Origin: Bryobacterales bacterium
GTDB taxonomy: Bacteria > Acidobacteriota > Terriglobia > Bryobacterales > Bryobacteraceae
Length of the DNA: 38,142 nucleotides
Assembly: GCA_027450225.1 (NCBI GenBank)
Contig: DAIDJK010000099.1
Span: forward strand, 1 to 38,142
Direction: 5' to 3'
The notes beneath the pieces are model-generated. The model ran no database searches and was not told the origin of the DNA. It worked only from the letters and a program-made list of their open reading frames with translations. Position 1 is the first letter of the stretch. The number at the start of each line of letters is the position of its first letter. A program made the position numbers and the translations under genes. Shown piece after piece: positions 1 to 9,800 of the stretch.

Positions 1-711
1 CCCGGCCAGTGTCTCTGGGAAGAGACGCTGCACGGCGGCGCAAGCTGGTCGCTGATTCTGAAGCGCGGCAATGCGCTGAAGATCGAAGACACGGAAGGAG
101 GCGCTAATGTCAGCGCTCTTCTCTATAACTATGACTGTCCGGTGGAACGTTACAACATGCCGGATACGCTCAAAGCGCAACACACCGCACACTTAACAAA
201 GAACTTCGTCATTTACTCGGATATGGGCCGGGTACTGGCGTCGATTGTCGAGGATACCTGCGGCTGGCACGATCCGCTCGGCAGTTATAACGACGCCTTT
301 CAGGTGATCGCCAAATACGGCGGCGGCAGTTATCAGGAGTGCCGCAACGGCTGGCGCCGCAATACGCGGGATAACTTTCTGCAGGAAATCTCGAAGTATG
401 GCCTGGGAGTTCGAGACCTCGGACCATCCATCAATTTCTTCAGCAAGGTGGTGGTGGCGGATGATGGCGCAATGAACTTCGTGCCGGGTCACTCGAACCC
501 GGGCAGCTACGTGGAGATTCGGGCAGAGATGAACCTGCTGGTGATTCTCGATTCGGGCCAGCACGCGCTCGATCCCAATCCGAGTTATGCACCGAAGCCA
601 GTTCGCTTCTCGGTCTGGAAAAGCTCGCCTGCCGGTCCGGACGATCCATGCCGGCTCTCGCGACCGGAAAACGAACGGGGTTTCGTCAATACCGAGAGGT
701 ATTTCCTGTGA
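1..711 (+). CDS. Urea carboxylase-associated protein 1 (UAAP1, DUF1989), 5'-truncated; probable carboxyguanidine deiminase subunit
   Basis: The open frame runs in from the left edge, so the true start lies outside the window; 236 codons are visible. DUF1989 signatures are present: [10 protein letters not shown], then [27 protein letters not shown] and a C-terminal PKPVRFSVW. Proteins of this family (UAAP1/UAAP2) are encoded beside urea/guanidine carboxylases, and the pair has been characterised as carboxyguanidine deiminase (CgdAB), which turns carboxyguanidine into allophanate. The C-terminal stretch that reads NCPQLNNPC in the downstream partner is here [13 protein letters not shown], without cysteines, so this subunit may lack part of the metal site. 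The stop codon overlaps the start of UAAP2 (GTGA at 708-711), which implies translational coupling. Family is sure; the deiminase role is inferred from family and context. Confidence 0.9.
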   Translation, partial: PGQCLWEETLHGGASWSLILKRGNALKIEDTEGGANVSALLYNYDCPVERYNMPDTLKAQHTAHLTKNFVIYSDMGRVLASIVEDTCGWHDPLGSYNDAFQVIAKYGGGSYQECRNGWRRNTRDNFLQEISKYGLGVRDLGPSINFFSKVVVADDGAMNFVPGHSNPGSYVEIRAEMNLLVILDSGQHALDPNPSYAPKPVRFSVWKSSPAGPDDPCRLSRPENERGFVNTERYFL

Positions 712-1316
712 ACTACAGCAAGGTAGTAAATGCGGGTGACGGCTGGATACACGAAATCCGGCAGGGACAGATGTTCCGGATTGTGGATTTGAAAGGAAAT
801 CAGGCGGTAGACACACTGTTCTACGGCCTTCACGACACCGCGGAGCGTTATAGCGCTCTGGACACGATCACGGCCCAGAAGAACATCTATCTGACCACCG
901 GCTCCACGCTGGTTTCGAATTTCCGGCGACCGATGCTGACCATCGTGGCCGATACATGCGGTCGGCACGACACGCTGGGCGGCGCCTGCGCGGCGGAAAG
1001 CAATCAGGTGCGCTACGCGATCGAGAAGCGCTACATGCATGCCTGCCGGCAGACGTTTCTTTCGCAGATCGCCGACCCGAAGTGGGGGCTGACGAAGCGG
1101 GATCTGGCGCCGAACATCAATTTCTTCATGAATGTGCCGGTAACTCCCCAGGGCCGGTTGACTTTCGAAGACGGCATTTCGGAACCCGGCAAATATGTGG
1201 AAATGCGAGCCGATATGGACGTGATTTGTCTCATCAGTAACTGCCCGCAGCTGAACAACCCCTGCAATGGTTATGATCCGACGCCGATCGAGGTACTGAT
1301 CTGGGACGTGAACTGA
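708..1316 (+). CDS. Urea carboxylase-associated protein 2 (UAAP2, DUF1989); probable carboxyguanidine deiminase subunit
   Basis: This 202-residue protein starts at GTG 708, overlapping the UAAP1 stop and preceded by GAGAGG at 695-700. An in-frame ATG at 648 lies well inside UAAP1 and is less likely. DUF1989 hallmarks are complete: [35 protein letters not shown] and [17 protein letters not shown] near the C-terminus. It is homologous to UAAP1, and with it should form the heteromeric carboxyguanidine deiminase of the guanidine pathway. The cysteine/histidine-containing signatures are kept here, so this is the likelier catalytic, metal-binding subunit. The carboxylase gene begins 8 bases after the stop, within the same operon. 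The function comes from characterised CgdAB homologues and is not shown by this sequence alone. Confidence 0.9.
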   Translation: MNYSKVVNAGDGWIHEIRQGQMFRIVDLKGNQAVDTLFYGLHDTAERYSALDTITAQKNIYLTTGSTLVSNFRRPMLTIVADTCGRHDTLGGACAAESNQVRYAIEKRYMHACRQTFLSQIADPKWGLTKRDLAPNINFFMNVPVTPQGRLTFEDGISEPGKYVEMRADMDVICLISNCPQLNNPCNGYDPTPIEVLIWDVN

Positions 1317-1323
1317 GGACCGG

Positions 1324-4300
1324 GTGTTCAGCAAAGTCCTGATTGCCAATCGTGGCGCGATCGCGTGCCGCATTATTCGAACGCTGGACCGCATGGGGGT
1401 GAAGTCCGTCGCGGTCTATTCGGAAGCGGACCGGCATTCGCTGCATGTGGCGCAGGCGAGCGAGGCCGCGCCGCTTGGGTCGGGTCCGTCCGCGACGACG
1501 TACCTTGACATCGCGAAAGTGCTGGACGCGGCAAAGCGAACGGGCGCACAGGCGATTCATCCCGGATACGGTTTTCTGAGCGAGAACGCGGGATTCGCGG
1601 AAGCGTGCGAGGCCGCCGGAATCGTGTTCATCGGGCCGACGCCGGAGCAAATGCGGCGTTTTGGCTTGAAGCATACCGCTCGAGCCATCGCCGCGGCGAA
1701 CAAGGTTCCGCTGCTGCCGGGGACGGGGCTGCTGGCGAGTGCCGATGAGGCGTTGATCGAGGCGCGCCGAATCGGATTTCCGGTGATGCTGAAGAGCACG
1801 GCGGGCGGGGGCGGAATCGGCATGCGCCTGTGCCGCGAGGAAGCCGAACTGGCGGAGGCGTTCGAATCAGTGGAACGGACCAGCCGGGCAAGCTTCAAAG
1901 ACGGCGGCATCTATCTCGAGAAGTTCGTCGACCGCGCGCGGCACATCGAAGTGCAGATCTTCGGCGACGGCCACGGCGAGGTGATCGATCTCGGCGAGCG
2001 CGATTGCTCGGTGCAACGCCGGAACCAGAAGGTAATAGAAGAGACCCCGGCGCCGCAGTTATCAGACGCGACACGGGCCGAACTGCTCGCGTGCGCGGTG
2101 CGGCTGGGCAAGGCGGTGAGTTATCGGTCAGCCGGGACGGTCGAGTTTGTTTATGATGCGGGCGCGGAACGATTCTACTTTCTTGAAGTAAACACCCGGC
2201 TGCAGGTAGAGCACGGAGTTACCGAGGAAGTTACGGGCGTCGACCTTGTGGAATGGATGATCCGGTGCGCGGCGGGTGAAATCGGCGATCTGGCGGCGCA
2301 GAAGCCGATGAACCGCGGGGCTTCCATTCAGGTGCGCGTGTATGCCGAAGATCCGGGCCGCAATTTTCAGCCGTGCGCGGGATTAGTGACCGAGGTGGCG
2401 TTTGCGCAAACTTCACGCGTGGAAACCTGGATTGAGCGCGGAACGGAAGTGACGGCACTTTACGATCCGCTGCTGGCGAAAATCATCGTACGCGGCGAGA
2501 CGAGAGCGGCGGCGATCGGACGGATGCGCGGGGCTCTTGCGGTTGCCGCGATTGGCGGCATCGAAACCAACCTGGAATATCTGCGGCAGATTTGCGCTTC
2601 TGAAGCGTTCGAAAAGGGAGGAGTCACCACTCGTTTTCTCTCTAGCTTTCATTACGCCGCGAGCACGATCGAAGTTATTGATGGCGGAACTCTGACAACG
2701 GTGCAGGACTATCCGGGGCGGCTTGGTTACTGGGATGTTGGCGTACCGCCTTCCGGCCCGATGGACTCGCTTTCGTTCCGTATCGGCAACCGGATTCTCG
2801 GAAATGCCGAAGGCGCGGCAGGACTCGAATGCACGGTCACAGGTCCCACTCTGCGATTCAACTCCGATTCCGAAATCGCCATTACCGGAGCCGATTTCCG
2901 CGCCCATATCGACGGATATCCGGCGCCCCGGTGGGCGCGACTGGCGGTTCGCGCGGGCGCCACGCTTGAATTGCGCGAATGTGAAGGACCGGGCGCGCGC
3001 GCCTACATCCTGTTTCGCGGCGGACTGCAAGTTCCAGAATACCTGGGCAGCGCGAGCACCTTCACGCTTGGCCGATTCGGCGGACACGCCGGCCGAGCCT
3101 TGCGAACCGGGGATATTCTTCACCACTGCGAAGCCACCCAGACCGCCCGATTTGCGCCGGGCCTGAAGGCCCGGATCTCGACGGTTGATTGCCATCCTGA
3201 AGACGCCGGCCAGGATGCCGGCCGTGAATCGGGCGCTCTGCCTGGCTTTGTCGACGGATTTGCGCAAAACGGCCGTCCGGGTGGCGATCTTTGCGCTGTT
3301 CCCGCACTGACAAATGACTGGATTATCCGGGTGATGTACGGCCCGCATGGCGCGCCGGATTTCTTCACGGCGCGGGACATGGAAACCTTCTTCGCCTCCG
3401 ACTGGAAGGTGCATTTCAATTCCAGCAGAACGGGCGTCCGGCTGATCGGGCCGAAGCCCGAGTGGGCGCGGCGGGACGGCGGCGAAGCGGGGCTGCACCC
3501 TTCAAACATCCACGACAACGCTTACGCGATCGGAGCGATCGATTTCACCGGGGACATGCCGGTGATTCTGGGCCCCGATGGACCGAGCCTCGGCGGATTC
3601 GTTTGTCCCGCTGTGATTGTCGACGACGAACTTTGGAAAATCGGACAGTTGCGGCCTGGCGACAGCGTTCATTTCGAGCGAATGGAAGGCCAGGCAGTGG
3701 TGAAAACACTTCCGCCGAATGTGGTGTGCAGAGCGTCGGGCGATCGATATCTGCTGATCGAGTACGGCGCGCCGGTCCTCGACCTGAATCTTCGTTTCCA
3801 TGCCCAGGCGCTGCTGCAGTGGTTTGAGCGCGAGCGTCCGGCGGGCATCATCGATATGACGCCTGGCATCCGGTCGCTGCAGATTCATTTCGATTCCGGG
3901 CGGCTTTCACGCACAAAATTGCTGGACCTCATCGAGCGCGCGGAGGCCGGAATGCCGAAGCTGGACGACCTGGCGATTCCGTCGCGCGTCGTGCGGCTGC
4001 CGCTTTCCTGGGACGATCCGGCAACGCGGCTGGCGATCGAGAAATACATGACGACCGTGCGGCCGGATGCGCCATGGTGCCCGAGTAACATCGAATTCAT
4101 TCGGCGGATCAACGGACTAAGTTCCACTGAAGACGTCAAGCGTATCGTGTTCGATGCGAGTTATCTTGTGCTGGGGCTGGGCGATGTATATCTCGGCGCT
4201 CCGGTGGCGACGCCCATCGATCCGCGGCACCGGCTGGTGACGACGAAATACAATCCGGCGCGGACGTGGACGGCAGAGAATTCGGTGGGAATTGGCGGGG

Positions 4301-4941
4301 CTTACCTTTGCGTTTACGGTATGGAGGGCCCGGGCGGGTACCAGTTCGTGGGCCGCACGGTGCAGATGTGGAATCCGTGGCGGGTGACGAAGGATTTCAA
4401 ACCCGGCAGTCCCTGGCTGCTGCGCTTCTTCGACCAGATCCGCTTCTATCCAGTGGAAGCGGAAGAGTTGCTGGAACTACGGGACCGCTTTTTGCATGGC
4501 AAGTTCAAAATGGACATCCGCGAGGAAGAATTCCGGCTGCGCGACTACAACGCGTTTCTGAGCGATATCGCCGCTGACACCGCCGCGTTCAAGCGCACGC
4601 AGCAGGCGGCATTCGACGCGGAGCGTGAACGGTGGCGCGCGGCGGGACTCGACCGCGAGGTGGAAGCGCCGGACCAGCAGACGCAGGCAGACGAAAGGAC
4701 GGCGCCTCCGGGCTGTCGGGCGGTGAAATCGCCGGCGCATGCGAGCGTGTGGAATATCCCGGTGAAGCCGGGCGACCGCGTGAAACAGGGGCAGCGGCTG
4801 GTGATCGTGGAGTCGATGAAGATGGAAATCGCGGTTTCGGCTCCGCACGAAGGCACCGTGGTGGAAGTCCTTTGCGGGCAGGGTACGCAGGTGGCAGCGG
4901 GCCAGAACCTGTTGTTTCTGCGGCCTGAGGAAGCGGTATAA
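1324..4941 (+). CDS. Biotin-dependent urea/guanidine carboxylase
   Basis: A 1205-residue cytoplasmic enzyme carboxylating urea or guanidine with ATP and bicarbonate. GTG 1324 follows GAGGA at 1315-1319. Domain order: biotin carboxylase (about 1-445) starting [16 protein letters not shown], with an ATP-grasp glycine-rich loop (TAGGGGIGM) and [14 protein letters not shown]; KipA/AHS2-like carboxyltransferase half (about 446-790) with GPHGAPDFF and [16 protein letters not shown]; KipI/AHS1-like half (about 812-1020); biotinyl domain with ESMKMEI, biotinylated lysine K1166. Length matches bacterial urea carboxylases without a fused amidase. The stretch between LRTGDILH and VPALTNDW (roughly residues 600-660) is about 30 residues longer than I expect for the family. 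Flanking UAAP1/UAAP2 and allophanate hydrolase favour guanidine as the physiological substrate; urea cannot be excluded. Confidence 0.95.
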   Translation: MFSKVLIANRGAIACRIIRTLDRMGVKSVAVYSEADRHSLHVAQASEAAPLGSGPSATTYLDIAKVLDAAKRTGAQAIHPGYGFLSENAGFAEACEAAGIVFIGPTPEQMRRFGLKHTARAIAAANKVPLLPGTGLLASADEALIEARRIGFPVMLKSTAGGGGIGMRLCREEAELAEAFESVERTSRASFKDGGIYLEKFVDRARHIEVQIFGDGHGEVIDLGERDCSVQRRNQKVIEETPAPQLSDATRAELLACAVRLGKAVSYRSAGTVEFVYDAGAERFYFLEVNTRLQVEHGVTEEVTGVDLVEWMIRCAAGEIGDLAAQKPMNRGASIQVRVYAEDPGRNFQPCAGLVTEVAFAQTSRVETWIERGTEVTALYDPLLAKIIVRGETRAAAIGRMRGALAVAAIGGIETNLEYLRQICASEAFEKGGVTTRFLSSFHYAASTIEVIDGGTLTTVQDYPGRLGYWDVGVPPSGPMDSLSFRIGNRILGNAEGAAGLECTVTGPTLRFNSDSEIAITGADFRAHIDGYPAPRWARLAVRAGATLELRECEGPGARAYILFRGGLQVPEYLGSASTFTLGRFGGHAGRALRTGDILHHCEATQTARFAPGLKARISTVDCHPEDAGQDAGRESGALPGFVDGFAQNGRPGGDLCAVPALTNDWIIRVMYGPHGAPDFFTARDMETFFASDWKVHFNSSRTGVRLIGPKPEWARRDGGEAGLHPSNIHDNAYAIGAIDFTGDMPVILGPDGPSLGGFVCPAVIVDDELWKIGQLRPGDSVHFERMEGQAVVKTLPPNVVCRASGDRYLLIEYGAPVLDLNLRFHAQALLQWFERERPAGIIDMTPGIRSLQIHFDSGRLSRTKLLDLIERAEAGMPKLDDLAIPSRVVRLPLSWDDPATRLAIEKYMTTVRPDAPWCPSNIEFIRRINGLSSTEDVKRIVFDASYLVLGLGDVYLGAPVATPIDPRHRLVTTKYNPARTWTAENSVGIGGAYLCVYGMEGPGGYQFVGRTVQMWNPWRVTKDFKPGSPWLLRFFDQIRFYPVEAEELLELRDRFLHGKFKMDIREEEFRLRDYNAFLSDIAADTAAFKRTQQAAFDAERERWRAAGLDREVEAPDQQTQADERTAPPGCRAVKSPAHASVWNIPVKPGDRVKQGQRLVIVESMKMEIAVSAPHEGTVVEVLCGQGTQVAAGQNLLFLRPEEAV

Positions 4942-4943
4942 AG

Positions 4944-6713
4944 ATGACCATCCGCGACCTGATCAGCGCATATCAATCGAACAGGAAAACTCCCGCGGAA
5001 GTTATCCGGGAGACTTATGCCCGGATTCGCGATAAGGGTGAACGCCCTGTCTGGATTCACCTGGTCCCGGAAGAAGAAGCGATCGAACGCGCCATGTTAC
5101 TGGGGAGTTATCGGGATAACCTGCCGCTCTTTGGCGTTCCGTTCGCAATCAAGGACAACCTGGACCTTGTGGGTACGCCAACGACGGCTGGTTGTCCGGA
5201 GTTTAGCTATACGCCGGCCAAATCTGCCACAGTGGTGCAGAAGCTGATCGACGCGGGAGCGATCGCGATCGGGAAGACCAATCTCGACCAGTTCGCGACA
5301 GGGCTTGTAGGCGTGCGCTCGCCTTACGGGGCGTGTTCGAGCGTATTCGATGAGCGGTATATTTCGGGCGGTTCGAGTTCGGGGTCAGCGATCGCGGTTG
5401 CGGCAGGCCTGGTGGCTTTCTCGCTCGGAACGGATACGGCCGGTTCAGGGCGCGTGCCGGCTTCGTTCAACGGGATCGTCGGGATGAAACCGACGCGGGG
5501 CGCGTTGAGTACGGCGGGCGTGGTTCCGGCGTGCAGGACCCTCGATTGCGTATCGATTTTCGCGAACAGTTGCGAGGATGCCGCGCTGATTCAAAGCGTG
5601 GCGCAGGGGTTCGATGAGAGCGACGCTTACTCACGGCCCGCGGGGCAGCCTGTGGCGTGGAGCAGCAGGGGATTTGGGTTTGGCGCGCCGCGGCCGGATC
5701 AACTAGAGTTTTTCGGCGATGAATCGGCGCGCGCGCTGTTCGACCGGGCGGCAGACCGACTGAGGGAACTCGGCGGACGGCAGGTCGAGTTTGATTATGC
5801 GCCGTTTCGGGACGCAGCACAGTTGCTCTATTCAGGGCCCTGGCTGGCAGAACGCTTCGCGGCGATCCGGGAGTTTATTGAAGGACATCCGGATGCGCTG
5901 CATCCGGTGACGGCGAAGATCATCCGTGGCGGAGAGCGAATCGGCGCGGCAGATGCGTTTACGGGGATGTATGAGTTACAGCGGCTGGCGCGGGTGGCGG
6001 AAAGCCAATGGCGCGGCATGGACGTCATGCTGCTACCGACGGCTGGCGCGGCTTACACGCATGAGGAGATTGCGCGGGAACCGATCGAGCTGAATACGCA
6101 GCTTGGTTATTACACAAATTTTGTGAATCTGCTGGATCTGGCGGCGGTTGCCGTTCCGGCTGGAATTCGATCGAACGGAATGCCGTTTGGCGTAAGTCTG
6201 ATAGGGCCGGCATGGTCCGATGCGGCATTGCTGGAGCTCGGAGAAAGATTCGGAAGCCAATTGCCGGCGCGCATGGCCCAGTATTGCCCCAATGGATATG
6301 TGCCGCTGGCGGTCTGTGGCGCGCACTTGTCCGGGCAGCCACTGAATCACCAGCTGGCTGAAGCAGGAGCGTTTCTAATTGAATCGACTCTTACCGCGCC
6401 CGAGTACCGTTTGTTTGCCTTGCAGGGTACTGTACCTGCGAAACCAGGTTTGTTATTGCAGCCGAATGGAGGAACATCCATTGAAGTGGAAGTCTGGGCG
6501 GTTCCACAGGCCCGCTTCGGAGGATTCGTGGCAGGCGTTCCTTCGCCGCTTGCAATCGGCAACTGCAAGCTGGCGAACGGACGTCTGGTGAAGTCTTTTG
6601 TATGCGAGCCGATAGGTTTTTCCAATGCGCTCGATATAAGTCACTTGGGAGGCTGGCGGCCCTATGTATCTTCACTTGCCAGCGTTGACAAGGTGGCAGT
6701 TCAGCCGGGATAA
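4944..6713 (+). CDS. atzF: Allophanate hydrolase
   Basis: A 589-residue amidase-signature enzyme hydrolysing allophanate to ammonia and CO2, the last step of the pathway encoded by this operon. ATG 4944 lies 2 bases after the carboxylase stop, with GAGGAAG at 4927-4933 as ribosome-binding site. The Lys-cisSer-Ser triad is visible with AtzF-like spacing: K70 in PFAIKDNLD, S144 in SGGSSSGSA and S168 in TDTAGSGR. The C-terminal third (about 460-589), including LFALQGTVPAKPGLL and GIRSNGMPFGVSLIG just before it, matches the second domain of AtzF-type enzymes, so this is a full-length stand-alone hydrolase. A perfect -35 box for the next transcription unit lies inside its last codons. Confidence 0.95.
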   Translation: MTIRDLISAYQSNRKTPAEVIRETYARIRDKGERPVWIHLVPEEEAIERAMLLGSYRDNLPLFGVPFAIKDNLDLVGTPTTAGCPEFSYTPAKSATVVQKLIDAGAIAIGKTNLDQFATGLVGVRSPYGACSSVFDERYISGGSSSGSAIAVAAGLVAFSLGTDTAGSGRVPASFNGIVGMKPTRGALSTAGVVPACRTLDCVSIFANSCEDAALIQSVAQGFDESDAYSRPAGQPVAWSSRGFGFGAPRPDQLEFFGDESARALFDRAADRLRELGGRQVEFDYAPFRDAAQLLYSGPWLAERFAAIREFIEGHPDALHPVTAKIIRGGERIGAADAFTGMYELQRLARVAESQWRGMDVMLLPTAGAAYTHEEIAREPIELNTQLGYYTNFVNLLDLAAVAVPAGIRSNGMPFGVSLIGPAWSDAALLELGERFGSQLPARMAQYCPNGYVPLAVCGAHLSGQPLNHQLAEAGAFLIESTLTAPEYRLFALQGTVPAKPGLLLQPNGGTSIEVEVWAVPQARFGGFVAGVPSPLAIGNCKLANGRLVKSFVCEPIGFSNALDISHLGGWRPYVSSLASVDKVAVQPG

Positions 6714-6714
6714 T
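6685..6714 (+). promoter_or_regulatory. Candidate sigma70-type promoter for the TonB-dependent receptor
   Basis: TTGACA at 6685-6690, an 18-base spacer, and GATAAT at 6709-6714 (five of six consensus bases). The -10 box spans the stop codon of the allophanate hydrolase gene. It would give a leader of about 125 bases ahead of the receptor ATG at 6849. A weaker alternative (CTGACT 6740-6745, 17 bases, TATATC 6763-6768) lies downstream. Confidence 0.5.
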
Positions 6715-6750
6715 CAACTAAACCCCGGTTAGTTTCAATCTGACTCTTCG

Positions 6751-6761
6751 CTCGAGTCGAG
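6751..6761. promoter_or_regulatory. Short inverted repeat in the receptor leader
   Basis: CTCGA-G-TCGAG is a perfect 5+5 inverted repeat with a one-base centre, in the untranslated region before the TonB receptor. It also lies in the spacer of the weaker alternative promoter. It could be an operator, but it is short and XhoI-like hexamers are not rare in G+C-rich DNA. The remainder of 6715-6848 shows no gene; GAGGAGG at 6833-6839 is the receptor's ribosome-binding site. Confidence 0.2.
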
Positions 6762-6848
6762 TTATATCCACGAAGTACCTGCCCGCGAATTCGGCGCCGC
6801 GGCCCACGTGACGGATGCCCTGGAAATCTTTCGAGGAGGCATTTTGTA

Positions 6849-9800
6849 ATGACACGATTCGCGCGGTGCGCTTTTCTCTATGCCGCACAACGGCTCGCCG
6901 ACCGCCGGCCTGTGCGCGCACTGGCTGCTTTGACGATCATCGCGGCCATCAGCCCGGCATGGGCACAATCCACGTCGGTTCGCGGCACGGTGACGGATCC
7001 GCAGAAAGCCGTGATTCCGGCCGCCAGGGTAACCATTTCGGAAGGCTCGACGGGGGTAAGCCATTCGGCAGTAACGTCGCAGGCAGGCGAATATCAGTTT
7101 CTGCAGATCCGGCCAGGAAAGTACACGCTGAAAGTGGAAGCTCCGGGGTTCGCGGTGCGGGAGGTGAACGATCTGCAGCTGGTGGTAGATACGCCCGCCA
7201 CGCTCGACGTGGTGATGGACATCGCTTCGAGCGCGGCAACGGTGAGCGTGACAGCCGAGGCCGGGCAGTTGAATACGGTGGACGCGAGCATCGGCAATGA
7301 GTTCACCGAGAAGAAGATCGACACTTTGCCGATCCAGACGCGCAACGCTGTTCAGTTGTTGAGCCTGCAGCCCGGAGTGACGCAGAACGGCGAGGTGATG
7401 GGCGCGCGGCGCGACCAGAACAACATCACGCTGGATGGCGTGGATAACAACGACAACCAAAACGCGCTTTCGGGATTGAATGGCAACAATCAGGGCGGCA
7501 TTCCTTCGCCAACCTCGAGTAGTGGAAACAGCAACAATACCGCAATAGGATTCAATTCGGCGCTGCCAGTACCACTCGACTCGGTGCAGGAATTCCGGGT
7601 GACCGTGGCCGGGCAGGGCGCGGACCAGGGAAGGTCGTCCGGCGGGCAGGTCTCGCTTGTAACCCGCAGCGGCACCAATGCGCTTCACGGCACGGCCTAT
7701 GAATACAATCGCAACACCGATTACACGGCCAATGACTGGTTCAATAATCGCAGCGGCGTAGCGCGTCCGCAGCTGGTACGCAATCAGTTCGGCGCTTCGC
7801 TGGGCGGACCCGTGAAGAAAGACCGCATCTTTTACTTTCTGAATTACGAGCGGCGCATCGATTCGAGCCAGATGAGCGTTTCGCAAACGGTTCCCTCGGA
7901 GAGCCTCAAGCAGGGTCTGGTGAAGTTTCAGCTGAACAACGGCCAGATACAGACGCTCAACGCGGCGGACGTGGCGAACGTGGACCCGCTTCATCTGGGG
8001 ATCAGCCAGTCGATGCTGAACATTTTGAAGCAGTATCCGGTGGGTAACGATCCCGCACTGGGAGCAGACCAGGGATTAAACTTCACCGGACTGCTGTTCA
8101 ATGCGCCAGACAAGCTGGACTACAGGACTTATGTGGGACGCTTCGACTGGGTGATCGACTCGCAGGCGAAGCATACGGTATCGTTTCGAGGTACGTTGTC
8201 CAATCAGAACCAGACCAACGTGCCGGCGCAGTTCCCCGGCCAGGCGGCGGCATCACAACTGCTGGCCGACAACCGCGGCTTCGGGGCGCGATACACGGCA
8301 GTTCTCGCGCCGAACGTGACGAATGTGGCGAACATCGGTCTGACGCGCATCGGCTACGGATCGACGGGCGCGAGCGGGACGGCGCTGAGCTTCGGCGACA
8401 TCAGCAGCCTGCAGAACTACACACGCGCAAACAATCGCATCAATCCTACATGGAACTTCAATGACGATGTGACATGGGTGAAGGGCTCGCACACCATTCA
8501 GGCAGGAATCAATTTCCGGTGGATCAACAACAATCTGTCTAACTTCGCCAACTCATGGCCTTCCTACTCATTCAGCCGCGGCATTCTTTTCGGTCTCGGA
8601 GCGGATATCAATACGGCGGCGCTGAATTACGTGACGGGCGGCGCGGCGGGGGTGAAGCTCGCGAATCCTCAGGCGGTGACGAATGCGATGGGCGATCTGC
8701 TCGGGCTGGTCGATTCACTCGGCGTCACTTATCAATACCAGCGTACCGGAAACGTATTGGCATTCGGCCAGCCGCTGAACAACGACTTCATCACGGCGGA
8801 CTACGAAGGCTACATTCAGGACAACTGGAAGGTGAATCCGAAACTTACCGTCACCTTCGGACTGCGTTATCTGTATGACACTGTGCCTTACGAGGCCAAC
8901 GGGCTTCAGGTGGGCTCGAATCCCGGCCTGAATGTTTACTTCGCGAACCGTGTCGGAGCAATGAACAATGGGATTCCGGGCAATCAGATTCCGGGCGGCG
9001 ACCTGTTGAGTTACAGCCTGAACGGGCCGAAGAACGGGACCAGCAGCTGGTATAAGCCGGACACGAACAACTTCGCGCCAAGGCTGTCAGCGGCTTACTC
9101 GCTGACTCCGACGACGGTGATTCGCGCGGGGGCGTCAATGGTGTACGACCAGTATGGGAACGATCTGGTGGCGAACTACGCGTCGCTCGGCTCAGTCGGT
9201 TTATCCACGCGGCTCGGATTTCCGACGTCCTACAACTTCACGACTTCGCCCCGGTACAACGGTGGATCGCTGCCGGCGCTGCCCACGGCTCCGCAAGGCG
9301 GATTCCCCTACACGCCGCCGGACATCGCGGCGATTTCCGGTACGTTCTACGGCATCTCGCCCGATCTGGTGGCGCCGTACTCTTACCTGCTGAACTTCAC
9401 GGTGTCGCATGAGTTCAAGCACAACCTGGATCTGGATATGGGTTATGTGGGAAGGCTCTCGCGCAAGCTCCTTCTCCAGCAGGATGTCTACTCGCCCGCG
9501 ATCTACTTCAAGGACCAGAAGAGCGGCCAAACCTGGGTTCAGGCGGATACGGCAATGCGCCAGCTGTATAACGGCGGCCTGACGCCTTCGGCGGTGAAGA
9601 CGAATCCATCGCTGGTGGCGGCGAACCAGTTCGTGCAGGATATGTTTCCCGGTCTGCAGAACTACTATTTCCCTGGCAGCGCTTCGGCGAACTACTTCTA
9701 TGGGATCTACGGGCAATACGGAGGAAGCGATCTGGACAACCTGCACTCGCTCGACCGTGTACGCTCGGCCGCCTTCCCGAACTGCATCGTAGCGACGGGC

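Noticed and set aside
2413-3498. Minus-strand open frame (361 codons) inside the carboxylase gene
   Set aside because: The carboxylase domains are continuous across this region; the antisense product has no family character.
6705-6728. Possible terminator after allophanate hydrolase (CCGGG and CCCGG arms with a 14-base loop)
   Set aside because: The stem is only 5 bp, the loop is long and no T tract follows; it also overlaps the candidate receptor promoter.
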